NCBI GenBank assembly: GCA_030427505.1
Contig: JAUICH010000022.1
Location: 48,293 to 112,292 of the forward strand
Direction of reading: 5' to 3'
DNA from: Verrucomicrobiia bacterium
GTDB lineage: Bacteria > Verrucomicrobiota > Verrucomicrobiia > Verrucomicrobiales > DEV007
Length of the DNA stretch: 64,000 bases
Shown here piece by piece: positions 19,353 to 28,547 of the stretch. Position numbers and translations under genes: made by a program. The notes beneath the pieces were generated by a model, which was not told the DNA's origin, searched no databases, and saw only the letters and a list, made by a program, of their open reading frames with translations. The first letter of the stretch is position 1. Each line of letters starts with the position of its first letter.

Positions 19353-20480
19353 ATGCCCCCAAGTTTCCCCCGGCGTTTCGTTGCTCACGTTTCGGTCTTC
19401 ATTCTGGCTCTCTTGGCTGCGCCACAGGCAGTCCCTGCCCAAGACACCGCCGGACTGGAAGAGGTCATGCAGGACCTCATCGATTCCGGGCGGATCGTCG
19501 GCGGACAAACCGTCATCGCGAAAGACAGCCAGATCCTCTACCGCCGGAACTACGGTTTCGAAACCCCGGACCAAGAAACTGCCGTTTCCGACGACACCGT
19601 TTTCCTCATCGCCTCCTGCTCCAAGGCCTTTGCCGCCACCGTCATCCTGAGCCTGGTGGAAGACCCGAACGTTTCCATCGGACTGGACGACCCCATCGAC
19701 CGCTGGCTCCCCGCCTTCGCTTCGCGTCCCATTGCGGGCGGCGGGACGTCCACCCGCGCTCCCACGGTGCGGGAGCTGATGTGCCACCGCTCCGGCATCT
19801 ACAGCCAGAAAGTCAGCATCACTCCAGAGCAGTCAGAGCTCCTCTACCGCTTCGATCACACTCTGGAAGCCGCCGCCGACGGCATCGCCGCCCAACCGCT
19901 CTTGGCTGAGCCAGGAGAGCGGTTCGCCTACAGTGGCGCCGGCTATGTCGTGCTTGGCCGGATAGCCGAACTCACCTCCGGCCAGTCTTTCGAAACCCTC
20001 CTTCAGGAACGCGTCTGCCAGCCCCTCGGGCTCCAGCGCACCACCTACTTTCCCGCCGGAAAGCTCGACCACCTCGCTCAAGGCGGCGGCCCCGGCCCTC
20101 AGCCACCCCACCTGCTCGGCACGGCCCACCAGTTTCCCCTCATCGGCGGCAGTCTCTACTCCACCGCCACGGACATGACCACCTTCTGCCAGGGCCTGGT
20201 AGCCGGAAAACTCATTTCCTCCGCCTCCTTCTCCGAAATGACAACCCCCGCCGCCCCCGATCAAGCCTATGGCTTCGGCTGGAGCGTCACGATGCGTAAC
20301 GGGAAACCAGTCCTCGTCCAGCACTCCGGCGCTTTGCTAAGCTACCGCTCCCACATGATCATCGACCTAAACACCGGCACCTGTGCCGTCGCGACGTGGA
20401 CATTGGCCAACCCGAAGCTTGATCCAGGAAAGAAGCTGAAAGAGGCACTGAGGCGGGCAGGGACGTTCGTAAAAAGTTGA
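19353..20480 (+). CDS. Secreted serine hydrolase, class C beta-lactamase family
   Basis: A 375-residue exported protein of the beta-lactamase/D-aminopeptidase/esterase group. Residues 1-30 form a signal peptide ending near AVPAQ. The nucleophile motif is S-C-S-K (ASCSKAF), the second motif is the tyrosine in RFAYSGAGYVVLG, and the third is HSG in VLVQHSGALLSYRS. These are the three motifs expected of the fold; YSG replaces the commoner YSN. ATG 19353 is preferred over TTG 19338 because it gives a cleaner signal peptide. It lies between the two sigma cassettes. Families with this fold include esterases and peptidases as well as true beta-lactamases, so resistance cannot be assumed. Confidence 0.88.
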   Translation: MPPSFPRRFVAHVSVFILALLAAPQAVPAQDTAGLEEVMQDLIDSGRIVGGQTVIAKDSQILYRRNYGFETPDQETAVSDDTVFLIASCSKAFAATVILSLVEDPNVSIGLDDPIDRWLPAFASRPIAGGGTSTRAPTVRELMCHRSGIYSQKVSITPEQSELLYRFDHTLEAAADGIAAQPLLAEPGERFAYSGAGYVVLGRIAELTSGQSFETLLQERVCQPLGLQRTTYFPAGKLDHLAQGGGPGPQPPHLLGTAHQFPLIGGSLYSTATDMTTFCQGLVAGKLISSASFSEMTTPAAPDQAYGFGWSVTMRNGKPVLVQHSGALLSYRSHMIIDLNTGTCAVATWTLANPKLDPGKKLKEALRRAGTFVKS

Positions 20481-20560
20481 GCGACACTCGTCTCCATTCT
20501 CCGAAAAAATTCCTGCTTTTTTTGCCTAAAACCGCCAATATCGCGCCTTCCTTTATAGGA

Positions 20561-21142
20561 ATGGCCGATTCTCCCGATAGCCCCCAACCCTCGCCGGTCG
20601 ATGCCGCCGATCTCGCGCGCTTGCTCATGGAGCACCGCGCCGCGTTGTATGGCTATATCCTGGCCTGCGTGCGGCATCATGCCGACGCGGAGGATATCCT
20701 TCAGGATGTCTCCGTCGCGGCCACCCGGTCCATCGGGCAGCTTCGGTCTCGCGAGGGCTTTTTTCCCTGGGCGCGGGAGATCGCCCGGCGGCGGGTGCTG
20801 GAGCATTTCCGGAAGACTCAGCACCTCTCACCGATGGACCCGGAACTGGTGGAACGTCTCGCGGAAGCGGCAGACCGGCTGGAACAAAAAGACAGCACCC
20901 AGGCCAGCGAACGCCAGGCCGCGCTGCACGCCTGCCTGGACCAATTGCCACCCGAAAGCCGCCAGATGATCGCCATGCGCTACGACCGCGCCGCCGCCCG
21001 CTCCGTGGAAGACATCGCCCGCCGCTTTGGCCGCAGCGTGCAGGCCACCTACGCTTTGCTGAAACGCATCCGCATGGTCCTGCGCGACTGTGTGGAACGG
21101 AAACTCAACGGAGCCGGAGGGGAGCCGGAAGCCGCGCTTTAG
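20561..21142 (+). CDS. ECF sigma factor, Rhodopirellula/Verrucomicrobium type (cassette 2)
   Basis: A 193-residue sigma factor starting at ATG 20561, with AGGA immediately upstream; an upstream TTG in the same frame overlaps the preceding gene and is rejected. Region 2 has HRAALYGYILACVRHHADAEDILQDVSVAATRS and FFPWAREIARRRVLEHFRK. Region 4 has CLDQLPPESRQMIAMRYDRAAARSVEDIARRFGRSVQATYALLKRI with a clear helix-turn-helix. It follows a different branch from the sigma factor at 12.8 kb, with little direct sequence similarity outside family motifs. Its stop is one base from the start of the FecR-LamG protein, which is probably its regulator. Confidence 0.92.
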   Translation: MADSPDSPQPSPVDAADLARLLMEHRAALYGYILACVRHHADAEDILQDVSVAATRSIGQLRSREGFFPWAREIARRRVLEHFRKTQHLSPMDPELVERLAEAADRLEQKDSTQASERQAALHACLDQLPPESRQMIAMRYDRAAARSVEDIARRFGRSVQATYALLKRIRMVLRDCVERKLNGAGGEPEAAL

Positions 21143-21143
21143 A

Positions 21144-22907
21144 ATGAAGACTCTCTCCGCCGAACAGACCGAACGCTTCCTGGCTTACCTGGAAGGGAAC
21201 CTTCCCGAGACGGAACGCCGCCAAGTGGAAACGGACCTGAAGGAAGACTCCGCCCTGGCCGAAGCCTTCGTCGCCCTGTCCCAGGAGGAAGCCATCCTTT
21301 CGGACTGGGCCGCTTCTTCCCGCGTCATCGTCTCCCTGGACGAAGCCGCGTTTGGCGAAGGAGAGCAACCGGGAGACGGAAGTTACAATCACGTTTCCAC
21401 TTCCACTTCCACCAAACCCGCTTCTCCCCACCCCGCCTGGGCGCTCGCCGCCGCGGCCTGCGTGGTCGCCGGATTCTCGCTTTGGTGGGGCCTGCGTCAG
21501 CAGAGCGCCATCCAACGCTACGTCGCCACCCACACCACTCCAACGGGCGAAATGGCGGACAATCCCTGGGCCGTCTCCGCGGAATCGCCCACTTCCCCGC
21601 CCGCCAATGACGGATTGGCGGCTTTGTTAGTAAACGACGCCGGTGCCTCCTTCGCTCCCAGCGAGGCCCCGGACGGCGTGCAGTTCCGCTCCGGCTCCTA
21701 TCATTTGGAACAGGGCGCCGCTCACCTCCGCTTCGTGAATGGCGTGGATCTCGTCTTTCGCGCTCCCACCCGTTTCCGCGTGGAAACGCCCTTCCGCATC
21801 GCCCTCCAGGAAGGCAGCATGCGCGCCATGGTGCCGGACAGTGGCCACGGCTTCACCATTGCCGCGCCGGACTTCGACTTTGAAGATCTCGGCACGGAGT
21901 TCGGTGTTTCGGTGGACCCCACTGAGGGCCGCTCCTCCCTCCACGTCTTTGAGGGCGAAGTGAAAGTGAATCGCGCCCATACCCAGGAAAGCGTTCGCTC
22001 CGTGCACTTGGGTGAATCCATCACGGCGCGGCAGGGTTCCCTGACCAATGGCTCGGACGTCGCCGCGGACTCTTTCCCCACTCCCCAGTCCATCGGTTTC
22101 GACCGCTGGCAACTCTGGAGCCAGTCGCTCCGCCAGGACCCGGACGTATTTCTATACTACCCCTTCGAGCGAGACCCGTCCGATCCCACGACTGAATCTA
22201 TCATGGCCAATTCAGCTCGGCATGGAGACCCCCTCCCCGCCCGTGTCGAAGGGGCCCGCTGGGTCACGGGCCGCTGGCCGGGGAAGGAAGCCCTTCTCTT
22301 CGACCGGGATGGCGACTTTGTAGAGTTCGGCCTCCCCGAGCCGCTTGGCTCTTTCACCATGGCGTTCTGGATCAAGATCGACCGCCTCGACTACGAACTT
22401 TCCGCCGTGATGGACTCGAACGACTGGGAGCCCGGCGATCTCCATCTCCAGGTAGCCCGGCGGGATCGCGCGTTTCGCTTTGGCGCGTTTGACCGCACCT
22501 CGCCAGTCCGCCAAACTGGCGCGGAGACACCCCTGGGTGTCTGGGCCCTTTTTTCCGTGGTTTGCGACCGTGAAGCCGGCACCGCCACCACCTATGTGAA
22601 TGGCGAGCTCACCTCCTCCTGCGAATTGGGTCCGGAGGTCGTCATCCGCCCCGGCACCGTCCGCCTGGGGGACTGGCTGCGCCGCCCAGACTGGGACTCC
22701 ACTCCGAAACGCGGCCTTCGCGGCCGCATCGACGAAGTCATCATGTGGCAGCGTCCCCTCAGCACGGAGGAACTGGAAAAAGTCATCGAAGCCGGCCGCC
22801 CGGAAATTCTCTGGCCCCTGCCCGCGCCTCCGTCCCTCTCCCACGGACCGGATTCCCCTGACAAACCCACCACTCCATTCAGCACCGCGTCTTCTTCAAA
22901 TTCCTGA
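21144..22907 (+). CDS. FecR-domain and LamG-domain membrane regulator (putative anti-sigma factor)
   Basis: A 587-residue single-pass membrane protein. Residues 1-60 are a cytoplasmic helical domain (FLAYLEGNLPETERRQVETD) of the type that binds sigma factors. A transmembrane helix lies at about 98-117 (AWALAAAACVVAGFSLWWGL). The periplasmic part has a FecR domain at about 190-300 (FRVETPFRIALQEGSMRAMV, DFEDLGTEFGVSVD, VFEGEVKV) and a LamG/concanavalin-like domain at about 385-560 (FTMAFWIKIDRL, YVNGEL, GRIDEVIMWQRPLS). LamG domains often bind carbohydrates, so it may sense a glycan. The start at 21144 follows the sigma stop by one base; translational coupling is likely. Its stop is 36 bases before the cytochrome gene. 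Confidence 0.9.
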   Translation: MKTLSAEQTERFLAYLEGNLPETERRQVETDLKEDSALAEAFVALSQEEAILSDWAASSRVIVSLDEAAFGEGEQPGDGSYNHVSTSTSTKPASPHPAWALAAAACVVAGFSLWWGLRQQSAIQRYVATHTTPTGEMADNPWAVSAESPTSPPANDGLAALLVNDAGASFAPSEAPDGVQFRSGSYHLEQGAAHLRFVNGVDLVFRAPTRFRVETPFRIALQEGSMRAMVPDSGHGFTIAAPDFDFEDLGTEFGVSVDPTEGRSSLHVFEGEVKVNRAHTQESVRSVHLGESITARQGSLTNGSDVAADSFPTPQSIGFDRWQLWSQSLRQDPDVFLYYPFERDPSDPTTESIMANSARHGDPLPARVEGARWVTGRWPGKEALLFDRDGDFVEFGLPEPLGSFTMAFWIKIDRLDYELSAVMDSNDWEPGDLHLQVARRDRAFRFGAFDRTSPVRQTGAETPLGVWALFSVVCDREAGTATTYVNGELTSSCELGPEVVIRPGTVRLGDWLRRPDWDSTPKRGLRGRIDEVIMWQRPLSTEELEKVIEAGRPEILWPLPAPPSLSHGPDSPDKPTTPFSTASSSNS

Positions 22908-22943
22908 ACCGCGCGCGACATACTTTTCCCCAACATCGTTGTC

Positions 22944-25900
22944 ATGTTCCCGTTTTCCAAATCCCCTGTCACTCTCCGGCTGTTTGCCATTGGAGTTCTT
23001 ACTCTCGTCTCCACTGCCGCGTTGCGCGCCGCGGATGGCGACCAGGATGAGATCGACTTCAATCGCGATGTCCGCCCCATCATTTTCTCCAACTGCGTCT
23101 CCTGCCACGGCCCGGACGAGCACGACCGGAAGGCCGATCTCCGCTTAGACACCTTCGAAGGCGCCACCGCTAACCTCGATGGTCACTTTGCCATCAAGCC
23201 CGGCGACCTCTCCGCCAGCGAACTCATCGCCCGCGTCACCGCCACGGACCCGGACGACATCATGCCTCCGCCGAAGACCGGTAGCACCCTTAGCGCCGAG
23301 CAGGTCGAAACTCTCCGCCGCTGGATCGCTTCCGGCGCGGAGTATGAAGGCCACTGGGCTTTTACCCAGCCAGTGCGCCACGACCCGCCCCAGGTGAAAG
23401 ATTCCGCCTGGCCAAAGAACGAGATCGACTACTTCGTTCTTTCCCGGCTGGAAAAGGAAGGCCTCGCACCCTCGGAAGAAGCCGATCGCCCGACCCTCAT
23501 CCGCCGCCTCTACCTCGACCTTATCGGCCTGCCGCCGCAACCGGAGGACGTGGAAGCATTCGTGAATGACAATTCTCCCCGCGCCTACGAGGCTCTCGTC
23601 GATCGCCTTCTCAAGGACGAAGCTTTCGGCGAACGCTGGGCCGCCATGTGGCTGGACCTTGCCCGCTACGCGGACTCCATGGGCTACGCCTCGGACAATC
23701 TGCGCTCCATCTGGGCCTACCGCGACTGGGTCATCCATGCCCTGAACACGAACATGCCCTACGACCAGTTCACCCTGGAGCAATTGGCGGGCGATCTTCT
23801 TCCCAACCCCACGCCGGAACAGCTCGTCGCCACGGCCTTCCACCGGAATACCATGAACAACACGGAAGGTGGCACGGACAATGAAGAATTCCGCGTCGCC
23901 GCGGTGAAGGACCGCACCGCCACCACCATCCAGGTCTGGATGGGCCTGACCATGAAGTGCGCGGAGTGTCACAACCACAAGTACGACCCCCTTTCTCAAA
24001 AGGACTACTACGCCCTCTACGACTTTTTTAACCAGACCGCTGACGCGGACACCAATGACGACGCGCCCACCATGCCCGTGCCCGGCACGCCGGAACTCGC
24101 CAAGCGCCAGGCTCTGGATGCCCAGATCGCCGCGCTGAAAAAGCAGCTTCGCGAAACCGATCCCACGCAGCTCTCCAGGGAACGCCACGAATGGGAATCC
24201 CAATACCGTGGCCAGACCGAGTGGCGGACGCTTTCCTTCGATCAACTGACTTCCATTCAGGGCGAAACACTCTCCGCGGAAAAAGACGGCTCCCTCTTTG
24301 TTTCCGGCAAAGGTCCGAAGAACGATACCTACACACTGGAATTGAAGGTTCCGGACGCCCGCACCATTACCGCCTTCCGCCTGGAAACCATTCCGGACCA
24401 CCGCCTCCCCGCTGGAGGTTCCGGCCGCTCGCCGGAGGGCGACTTCATCCTTTCCCGCTTCGGCATCGAGCACGACACCGGCGGCCGCCCCCAGCAGGGC
24501 CGTTATGTCAGGGTGGAACTGCCGGGAGACGAAAAGTTCGTCCATCTCGCGGAGGTGGAAGTCTATCGCGGCAAGACCAACATCGCCCGCGCCGGCACCG
24601 CCAGCCAATCTTCCACCTCATACGACGCGCCAGCCGAACGCGCCATCGACGGCAAGACCAGCGGTGATTTCTTCAAGGACCAGTCCGTCACCCACACCGC
24701 CAAAGAAAAGAACCCCTGGTGGGAGGTGGATCTCGGCAACGTCCAGAACATCGACCGCATTGTCCTCTGGAACCGCACGGACGGCGGCACCGCCACGCGT
24801 CTGGAAGGCTACACCATCCGGCTCCTCGACGAAAACCGCCAGACGGTCTGGGAACAGAGTGGCCTGAAAGCTCCCGAGAAGAGCGAGGAGTTCGCCCTGA
24901 GCGGCGTCCGCCAGGTTGAAATCGCTCAAGCCACCGCCGACTTCTCTCAGGAAGACTTCCCCATCACCGACGCGTCCAAGACCGTCGCCCGCAACCTCTC
25001 CGGCTGGGGCGTCGCTCCCCGCCAGAAAGAGCCGCACGAAGCACTCTTCGTCCCCGCCAAAGCCATCGCCGCCGAGGCGGGCGATACGCTCAAGATTACA
25101 CTCGATCACGACTACAACTATGGCGGCCAGCGGAACCTCGGGCGCTTTCGCGTTTCCTGGACGGACGATCCCGCCATGGCGAAACGCGCCGAACTGGCTC
25201 CGGACATTCTGACCATCATCGACAAACCCGAAAAGGCCCGCACGCCCGCCGAGGTCTCTCGTCTTTCGGCTTACTTTCTGGACTACGCCCCTTCCCTGGC
25301 CAAGGCCCGGACGGGAATCGCGAAACTGGAAAAACAACGCAAGTCCATCAATCCGCCCCTCGTCCCCGTCATGGTCCAATTGGATACCGAAAAGCACCGG
25401 GAAACCCACATCCAGAACCGCGGAAACTTCATGGACCTGGGCGATGTCGTCCAGGGAGCCGTGCCGGAGTCTTTTAATGATTTCCCCAAGGACGCGCCGC
25501 GCAACCGCATCGGCGTGGCGAAGTGGCTGACCTCTCCCGAAAACCCGCTAACCGCCCGCGTCGCGGTAAACCGCTTCTGGGCCCAACTCTTCGGCATCGG
25601 TCTCGTGGAAACGGAGGAAGACTTCGGCACCCAGGGCACCTACCCCAGCCATCCCCGGCTGCTCGACTGGATGGCCACGGAATACGTCCGGCTCGGCTGG
25701 GACACCAAGGCCATTCTTAAGACCATGGTCATGTCCGCCACCTATCGCCAGACCTCAGCCTCGACGCCGGAACGGTACGATGCCGATCCCGACAACCGTC
25801 TCCTTTCCCGTGGACCCCGCTTCCGGTTGGACGCGGAGATGATTCGCGACCAGGCCCTTGCCTTCAGCGGATTGCTCACGCAGAAAGTCGGCGGTCCCTC

Positions 25901-26492
25901 TGTTTACCCGCCCCAGCCTCCGGGCATGTGGCGCGCTGCCTTCAATGGCAAGGACCGGAACTGGGCCACCAGCGAAGGCGAAGACCGCTACCGCCGTGGC
26001 CTCTACACCTTCTGGCGCCGTAGCGTCCCCTACCCCAGCATGGCCACTTTTGACGCCCCCAGCCGCGAACTATGCAGCCCCCGCCGCATCCGGACAAATA
26101 CGCCTCTCCAGGCCTTCGTTACTCTGAACGACCCGGTGTATGTGGAGATCGCCCAGGCCCTGGCCGACCGCATTCTCGCGGAGGGCGGCCAGACGGACAC
26201 GGACCAGATTGATTTCGCCCTGCGCCTCGTCCTCACCCGCGCTCCCCGCCCGGAAGAAACGCAGACCATCACCGATCTCTACCAGTCGGAACTGGCTTAC
26301 TACCAGGAGCACCCTGAAGAAGCCAAGGCCATCCGCGTCGCCGAATCCTACGATCTTCCAAAGGACGAAAAGTTAAAAGCGAAAGATCCAAAGCCCAAGG
26401 ACAAACCCATCGCCGTCACCCCGGAACAAGCCGCCTGGACCGCCGTGTCCAACATCCTCCTCAACCTCGACGCCGTCCTAACAAAGTCCTAA
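22944..26492 (+). CDS. PSCyt1/DUF1549/DUF1553 protein with internal F5/8-type C (discoidin) domain
   Basis: A 1182-residue secreted protein. The signal peptide covers about residues 1-30 (ending ALRAA). The N-terminal cytochrome domain has C51-VS-C54-H55 within FSNCVSCHGPDEHDRKADLRLD and a PPPKTGSTLS loop. DUF1549 follows (NEIDYFVLSRLEKEGLAPS, YADSMGYASDNLRS, CAECHNHKYDPL, second CxxCH near 339). Between DUF1549 and DUF1553 lies a discoidin-like module at about 530-660 (LAEVEVYRG, AIDGKTSGDF, PWWEVDLGNV, IDRIVLWNRTD), a carbohydrate-binding fold. DUF1553 starts near 850 (NPLTARVAVNRFWAQLFG). It is the counterpart of the fusion at 13.4 kb but carries a normal signal peptide. It is followed by its DUF1501 partner. 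Confidence 0.92.
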   Translation: MFPFSKSPVTLRLFAIGVLTLVSTAALRAADGDQDEIDFNRDVRPIIFSNCVSCHGPDEHDRKADLRLDTFEGATANLDGHFAIKPGDLSASELIARVTATDPDDIMPPPKTGSTLSAEQVETLRRWIASGAEYEGHWAFTQPVRHDPPQVKDSAWPKNEIDYFVLSRLEKEGLAPSEEADRPTLIRRLYLDLIGLPPQPEDVEAFVNDNSPRAYEALVDRLLKDEAFGERWAAMWLDLARYADSMGYASDNLRSIWAYRDWVIHALNTNMPYDQFTLEQLAGDLLPNPTPEQLVATAFHRNTMNNTEGGTDNEEFRVAAVKDRTATTIQVWMGLTMKCAECHNHKYDPLSQKDYYALYDFFNQTADADTNDDAPTMPVPGTPELAKRQALDAQIAALKKQLRETDPTQLSRERHEWESQYRGQTEWRTLSFDQLTSIQGETLSAEKDGSLFVSGKGPKNDTYTLELKVPDARTITAFRLETIPDHRLPAGGSGRSPEGDFILSRFGIEHDTGGRPQQGRYVRVELPGDEKFVHLAEVEVYRGKTNIARAGTASQSSTSYDAPAERAIDGKTSGDFFKDQSVTHTAKEKNPWWEVDLGNVQNIDRIVLWNRTDGGTATRLEGYTIRLLDENRQTVWEQSGLKAPEKSEEFALSGVRQVEIAQATADFSQEDFPITDASKTVARNLSGWGVAPRQKEPHEALFVPAKAIAAEAGDTLKITLDHDYNYGGQRNLGRFRVSWTDDPAMAKRAELAPDILTIIDKPEKARTPAEVSRLSAYFLDYAPSLAKARTGIAKLEKQRKSINPPLVPVMVQLDTEKHRETHIQNRGNFMDLGDVVQGAVPESFNDFPKDAPRNRIGVAKWLTSPENPLTARVAVNRFWAQLFGIGLVETEEDFGTQGTYPSHPRLLDWMATEYVRLGWDTKAILKTMVMSATYRQTSASTPERYDADPDNRLLSRGPRFRLDAEMIRDQALAFSGLLTQKVGGPSVYPPQPPGMWRAAFNGKDRNWATSEGEDRYRRGLYTFWRRSVPYPSMATFDAPSRELCSPRRIRTNTPLQAFVTLNDPVYVEIAQALADRILAEGGQTDTDQIDFALRLVLTRAPRPEETQTITDLYQSELAYYQEHPEEAKAIRVAESYDLPKDEKLKAKDPKPKDKPIAVTPEQAAWTAVSNILLNLDAVLTKS

Positions 26493-26596
26493 ACACCCAT
26501 CTCCAAAACCGCATCCCCCCTCTAGCCTGTCTCCTTGTCTCCCTGTCTGGGAACCCGCCCACTTCCACGCCCCACCACGCACCCATCCACTTTCCC

Positions 26597-28075
26597 ATGA
26601 ATCCCTTCCTCCAAAAAAGCGCTCAACTCGCCACCCGGCGCCAGTTCTTCCGCTCCTGCAATCTCGGGCTCGGGGCGCTGGCCTTGAACCATCTCTCCGG
26701 ACTCGGCGCCACGGACGCTCATGCCGCGACTCAGTCTCCAGGCGTCGGTGCACTGCTCAATCCCCTCGCGCCGAAGCAGCCTCCCTTGCCGCCGAAGATC
26801 AAGCGCGTCATCTACCTCCACATGGCCGGGTCTCCGCCGCAGCACGAGCTCTTTGACTGGAAGCCCGAGCTCGTGAAGCGCAACATGCAGCCCTGCCCGG
26901 ACTCTCTCATCAAGGGCGAACGCTTCGCCTTCATCAAGGGCCGGCCCAAATTGCTCGGCACGCCCTGGAAGTTCGAGCAAGTCGGCCAGAACGGCACCTG
27001 GATGTCGGAGCTTCTCCCTAATTTCAAAACCGTGGCGGACGATGTCTGCGTGGTGAAAAGCATGTACACCACCCAGTTCAATCACGCCCCCGCCCAGCTC
27101 TACCTCTACTGTGGCGAGGCCCGCTTCGGCTATCCTTCCATGGGCTCCTGGGTCACCTACGGCCTGGGTTCGGAAAGCGAAAACCTGCCCGGCTTCGTGG
27201 TGCTCTTGTCAGGGGGCACCAACCCCAGCGGCGGCAAGGCGCTCTGGGGCAGCGGCTTCCTGCCCGCCATGTACCAAGGCGTTCAGTGCCGCTCGGAGGG
27301 CGATCCCGTCCTTTACGTAAATAATCCCAACGGACTAAGCCGCGAAAGCCGCCGCCGCGGTCTTGATGCCCTGCGCCGCCTGAACGAACAGGAACTCCAG
27401 CAGGTGGGCGACCCGGACACCCTCAGCCGTATCGCGCAGTACGAACTGGCTTACCGCATGCAGATCGCCGTGCCGGAAGTCATGGATATCATGAAAGAGC
27501 CCCAGTACGTCCACGAGATGTACGGCACCGAGCCCGGCCAGGAATCCTTCGCCAACAACTGCCTCCTCGCCCGCCGCCTCCTCGAGCAGGGCGTCCGCTA
27601 TGTGCAGCTCTTCGACTACGGCTGGGACTTCCACGGCACGAATCCCGCCAACGACATCACCCAGGGCCTCGTCGACAAGACAAAACAAATCGACAAGCCC
27701 ATCACCGCCCTGCTCACCGACCTGAAACAGCGCGGTCTCCTCGACGAAACCCTCGTCGTCTGGAGCGGCGAATTTGGCCGCACCTCCATGAATGAAGAGC
27801 GGAACGGCTCCAAGTATCTCGGCCGCGACCACCACCCCCATTGCTTTACCATCTGGATGGCCGGCGGCGGCATCAAACCCGGCAGCTACGGCGCGACCGA
27901 CGACTTCGGCTACCACGTCGCCGAGAACAAAATGTCCGTCCACGATCTCCAGGCCACCGTGCTCCACCTCCTCGGCATCAATGCCCACCAGTTCTCCTAC
28001 CCCTTCCAGGGCCTGAACCACCGCCTCATCGGCGTGGTGGGTGACGCCAAGGTGCATCACGACATATTGGCTTAG
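26597..28075 (+). CDS. DUF1501 protein with Tat-like signal (cassette 2)
   Basis: A 492-residue exported protein with TRRQFFRSCNLGLGALAL at residues 13-30, a good Tat signal. Core motifs parallel those of the DUF1501 protein at 16.9 kb: KRVIYLHMAGSPPQHELFDWKP, VVKSMYTTQFNHAPA, GSWVTYGLGSESENLPGFVV, NCLLARRLLEQGVRYVQLFD, VVWSGEFGRTSM and GRDHHPHCFTIWMAGGGIKPG. It ends in HHDILA, much as its paralogue ends in VKDILA. It is 104 bases downstream of the DUF1549/1553 gene, the standard pairing of these families. The reaction catalysed is unknown. Confidence 0.92.
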   Translation: MNPFLQKSAQLATRRQFFRSCNLGLGALALNHLSGLGATDAHAATQSPGVGALLNPLAPKQPPLPPKIKRVIYLHMAGSPPQHELFDWKPELVKRNMQPCPDSLIKGERFAFIKGRPKLLGTPWKFEQVGQNGTWMSELLPNFKTVADDVCVVKSMYTTQFNHAPAQLYLYCGEARFGYPSMGSWVTYGLGSESENLPGFVVLLSGGTNPSGGKALWGSGFLPAMYQGVQCRSEGDPVLYVNNPNGLSRESRRRGLDALRRLNEQELQQVGDPDTLSRIAQYELAYRMQIAVPEVMDIMKEPQYVHEMYGTEPGQESFANNCLLARRLLEQGVRYVQLFDYGWDFHGTNPANDITQGLVDKTKQIDKPITALLTDLKQRGLLDETLVVWSGEFGRTSMNEERNGSKYLGRDHHPHCFTIWMAGGGIKPGSYGATDDFGYHVAENKMSVHDLQATVLHLLGINAHQFSYPFQGLNHRLIGVVGDAKVHHDILA

Positions 28076-28089
28076 TAACGTCGCTAGCC

Positions 28090-28515
28090 CTACACCGAAT
28101 ACTTCGCCACCACGTCCTCCGGAATCGCCGTGGGCCTTCCGTTGTCCTTGTTGACCATGACGTAGTCACAGTACCCCGCCGCCACCTCTTTTCCGTCCCC
28201 TTCGCGCAGCATTTCAAATACCACTTTTACCCCGTGGCGGCGCACCTCGCCCACTCGGGTCCGGATACGCACCTTGTCACCCAGCACCAGCCCGCGCTTG
28301 TGCTCGATGTGCGCCACTTTCACATACCAGGAAAAGCCCCGGTCCAGGAAGGCCTGCATGGACATCCCATAGCACCGCTCCATCTGGTCGTAGCGCGCCG
28401 CCAAGACATAATCCAGGTAGCGGCTGTTGTGGACATGCTGATTCATGTCGATATCATCCGGCCGCACCTGCAGCACCGTCTCGAAAGTCGAGTAGACGTG
28501 ATTCTCGGCTTCCAT
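28090..28515 (-). CDS. Acyl-CoA thioesterase, hotdog fold (4HBT/YbgC-like)
   Basis: A 141-residue cytoplasmic protein. The motif DDIDMNQHVHNSRYLDYVLAAR contains the aspartate and helix of the 4-hydroxybenzoyl-CoA thioesterase/FatB-like hotdog family, which hydrolyses acyl-CoA or acyl-ACP thioesters. Length and the VKVAHIEHKRGLVLGDKVRI strand pattern fit a single hotdog domain that acts as a dimer or tetramer. It lies 32 bases downstream of the fatty acid desaturase gene on the same strand, so the two may form a small lipid operon. It converges with the DUF1501 gene with only 14 bases between stops. Confidence 0.85.
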   Translation of the reverse strand: MEAENHVYSTFETVLQVRPDDIDMNQHVHNSRYLDYVLAARYDQMERCYGMSMQAFLDRGFSWYVKVAHIEHKRGLVLGDKVRIRTRVGEVRRHGVKVVFEMLREGDGKEVAAGYCDYVMVNKDNGRPTAIPEDVVAKYSV

Positions 28516-28547
28516 GCCCGAAAGGCGGAAATTTCCGGCTTAGCTTT

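Noticed and set aside
19353..20480. Reading the serine hydrolase as an antibiotic-resistance beta-lactamase
   Set aside because: YSG replaces YSN and the family is dominated by esterases and peptidases; resistance cannot be claimed.
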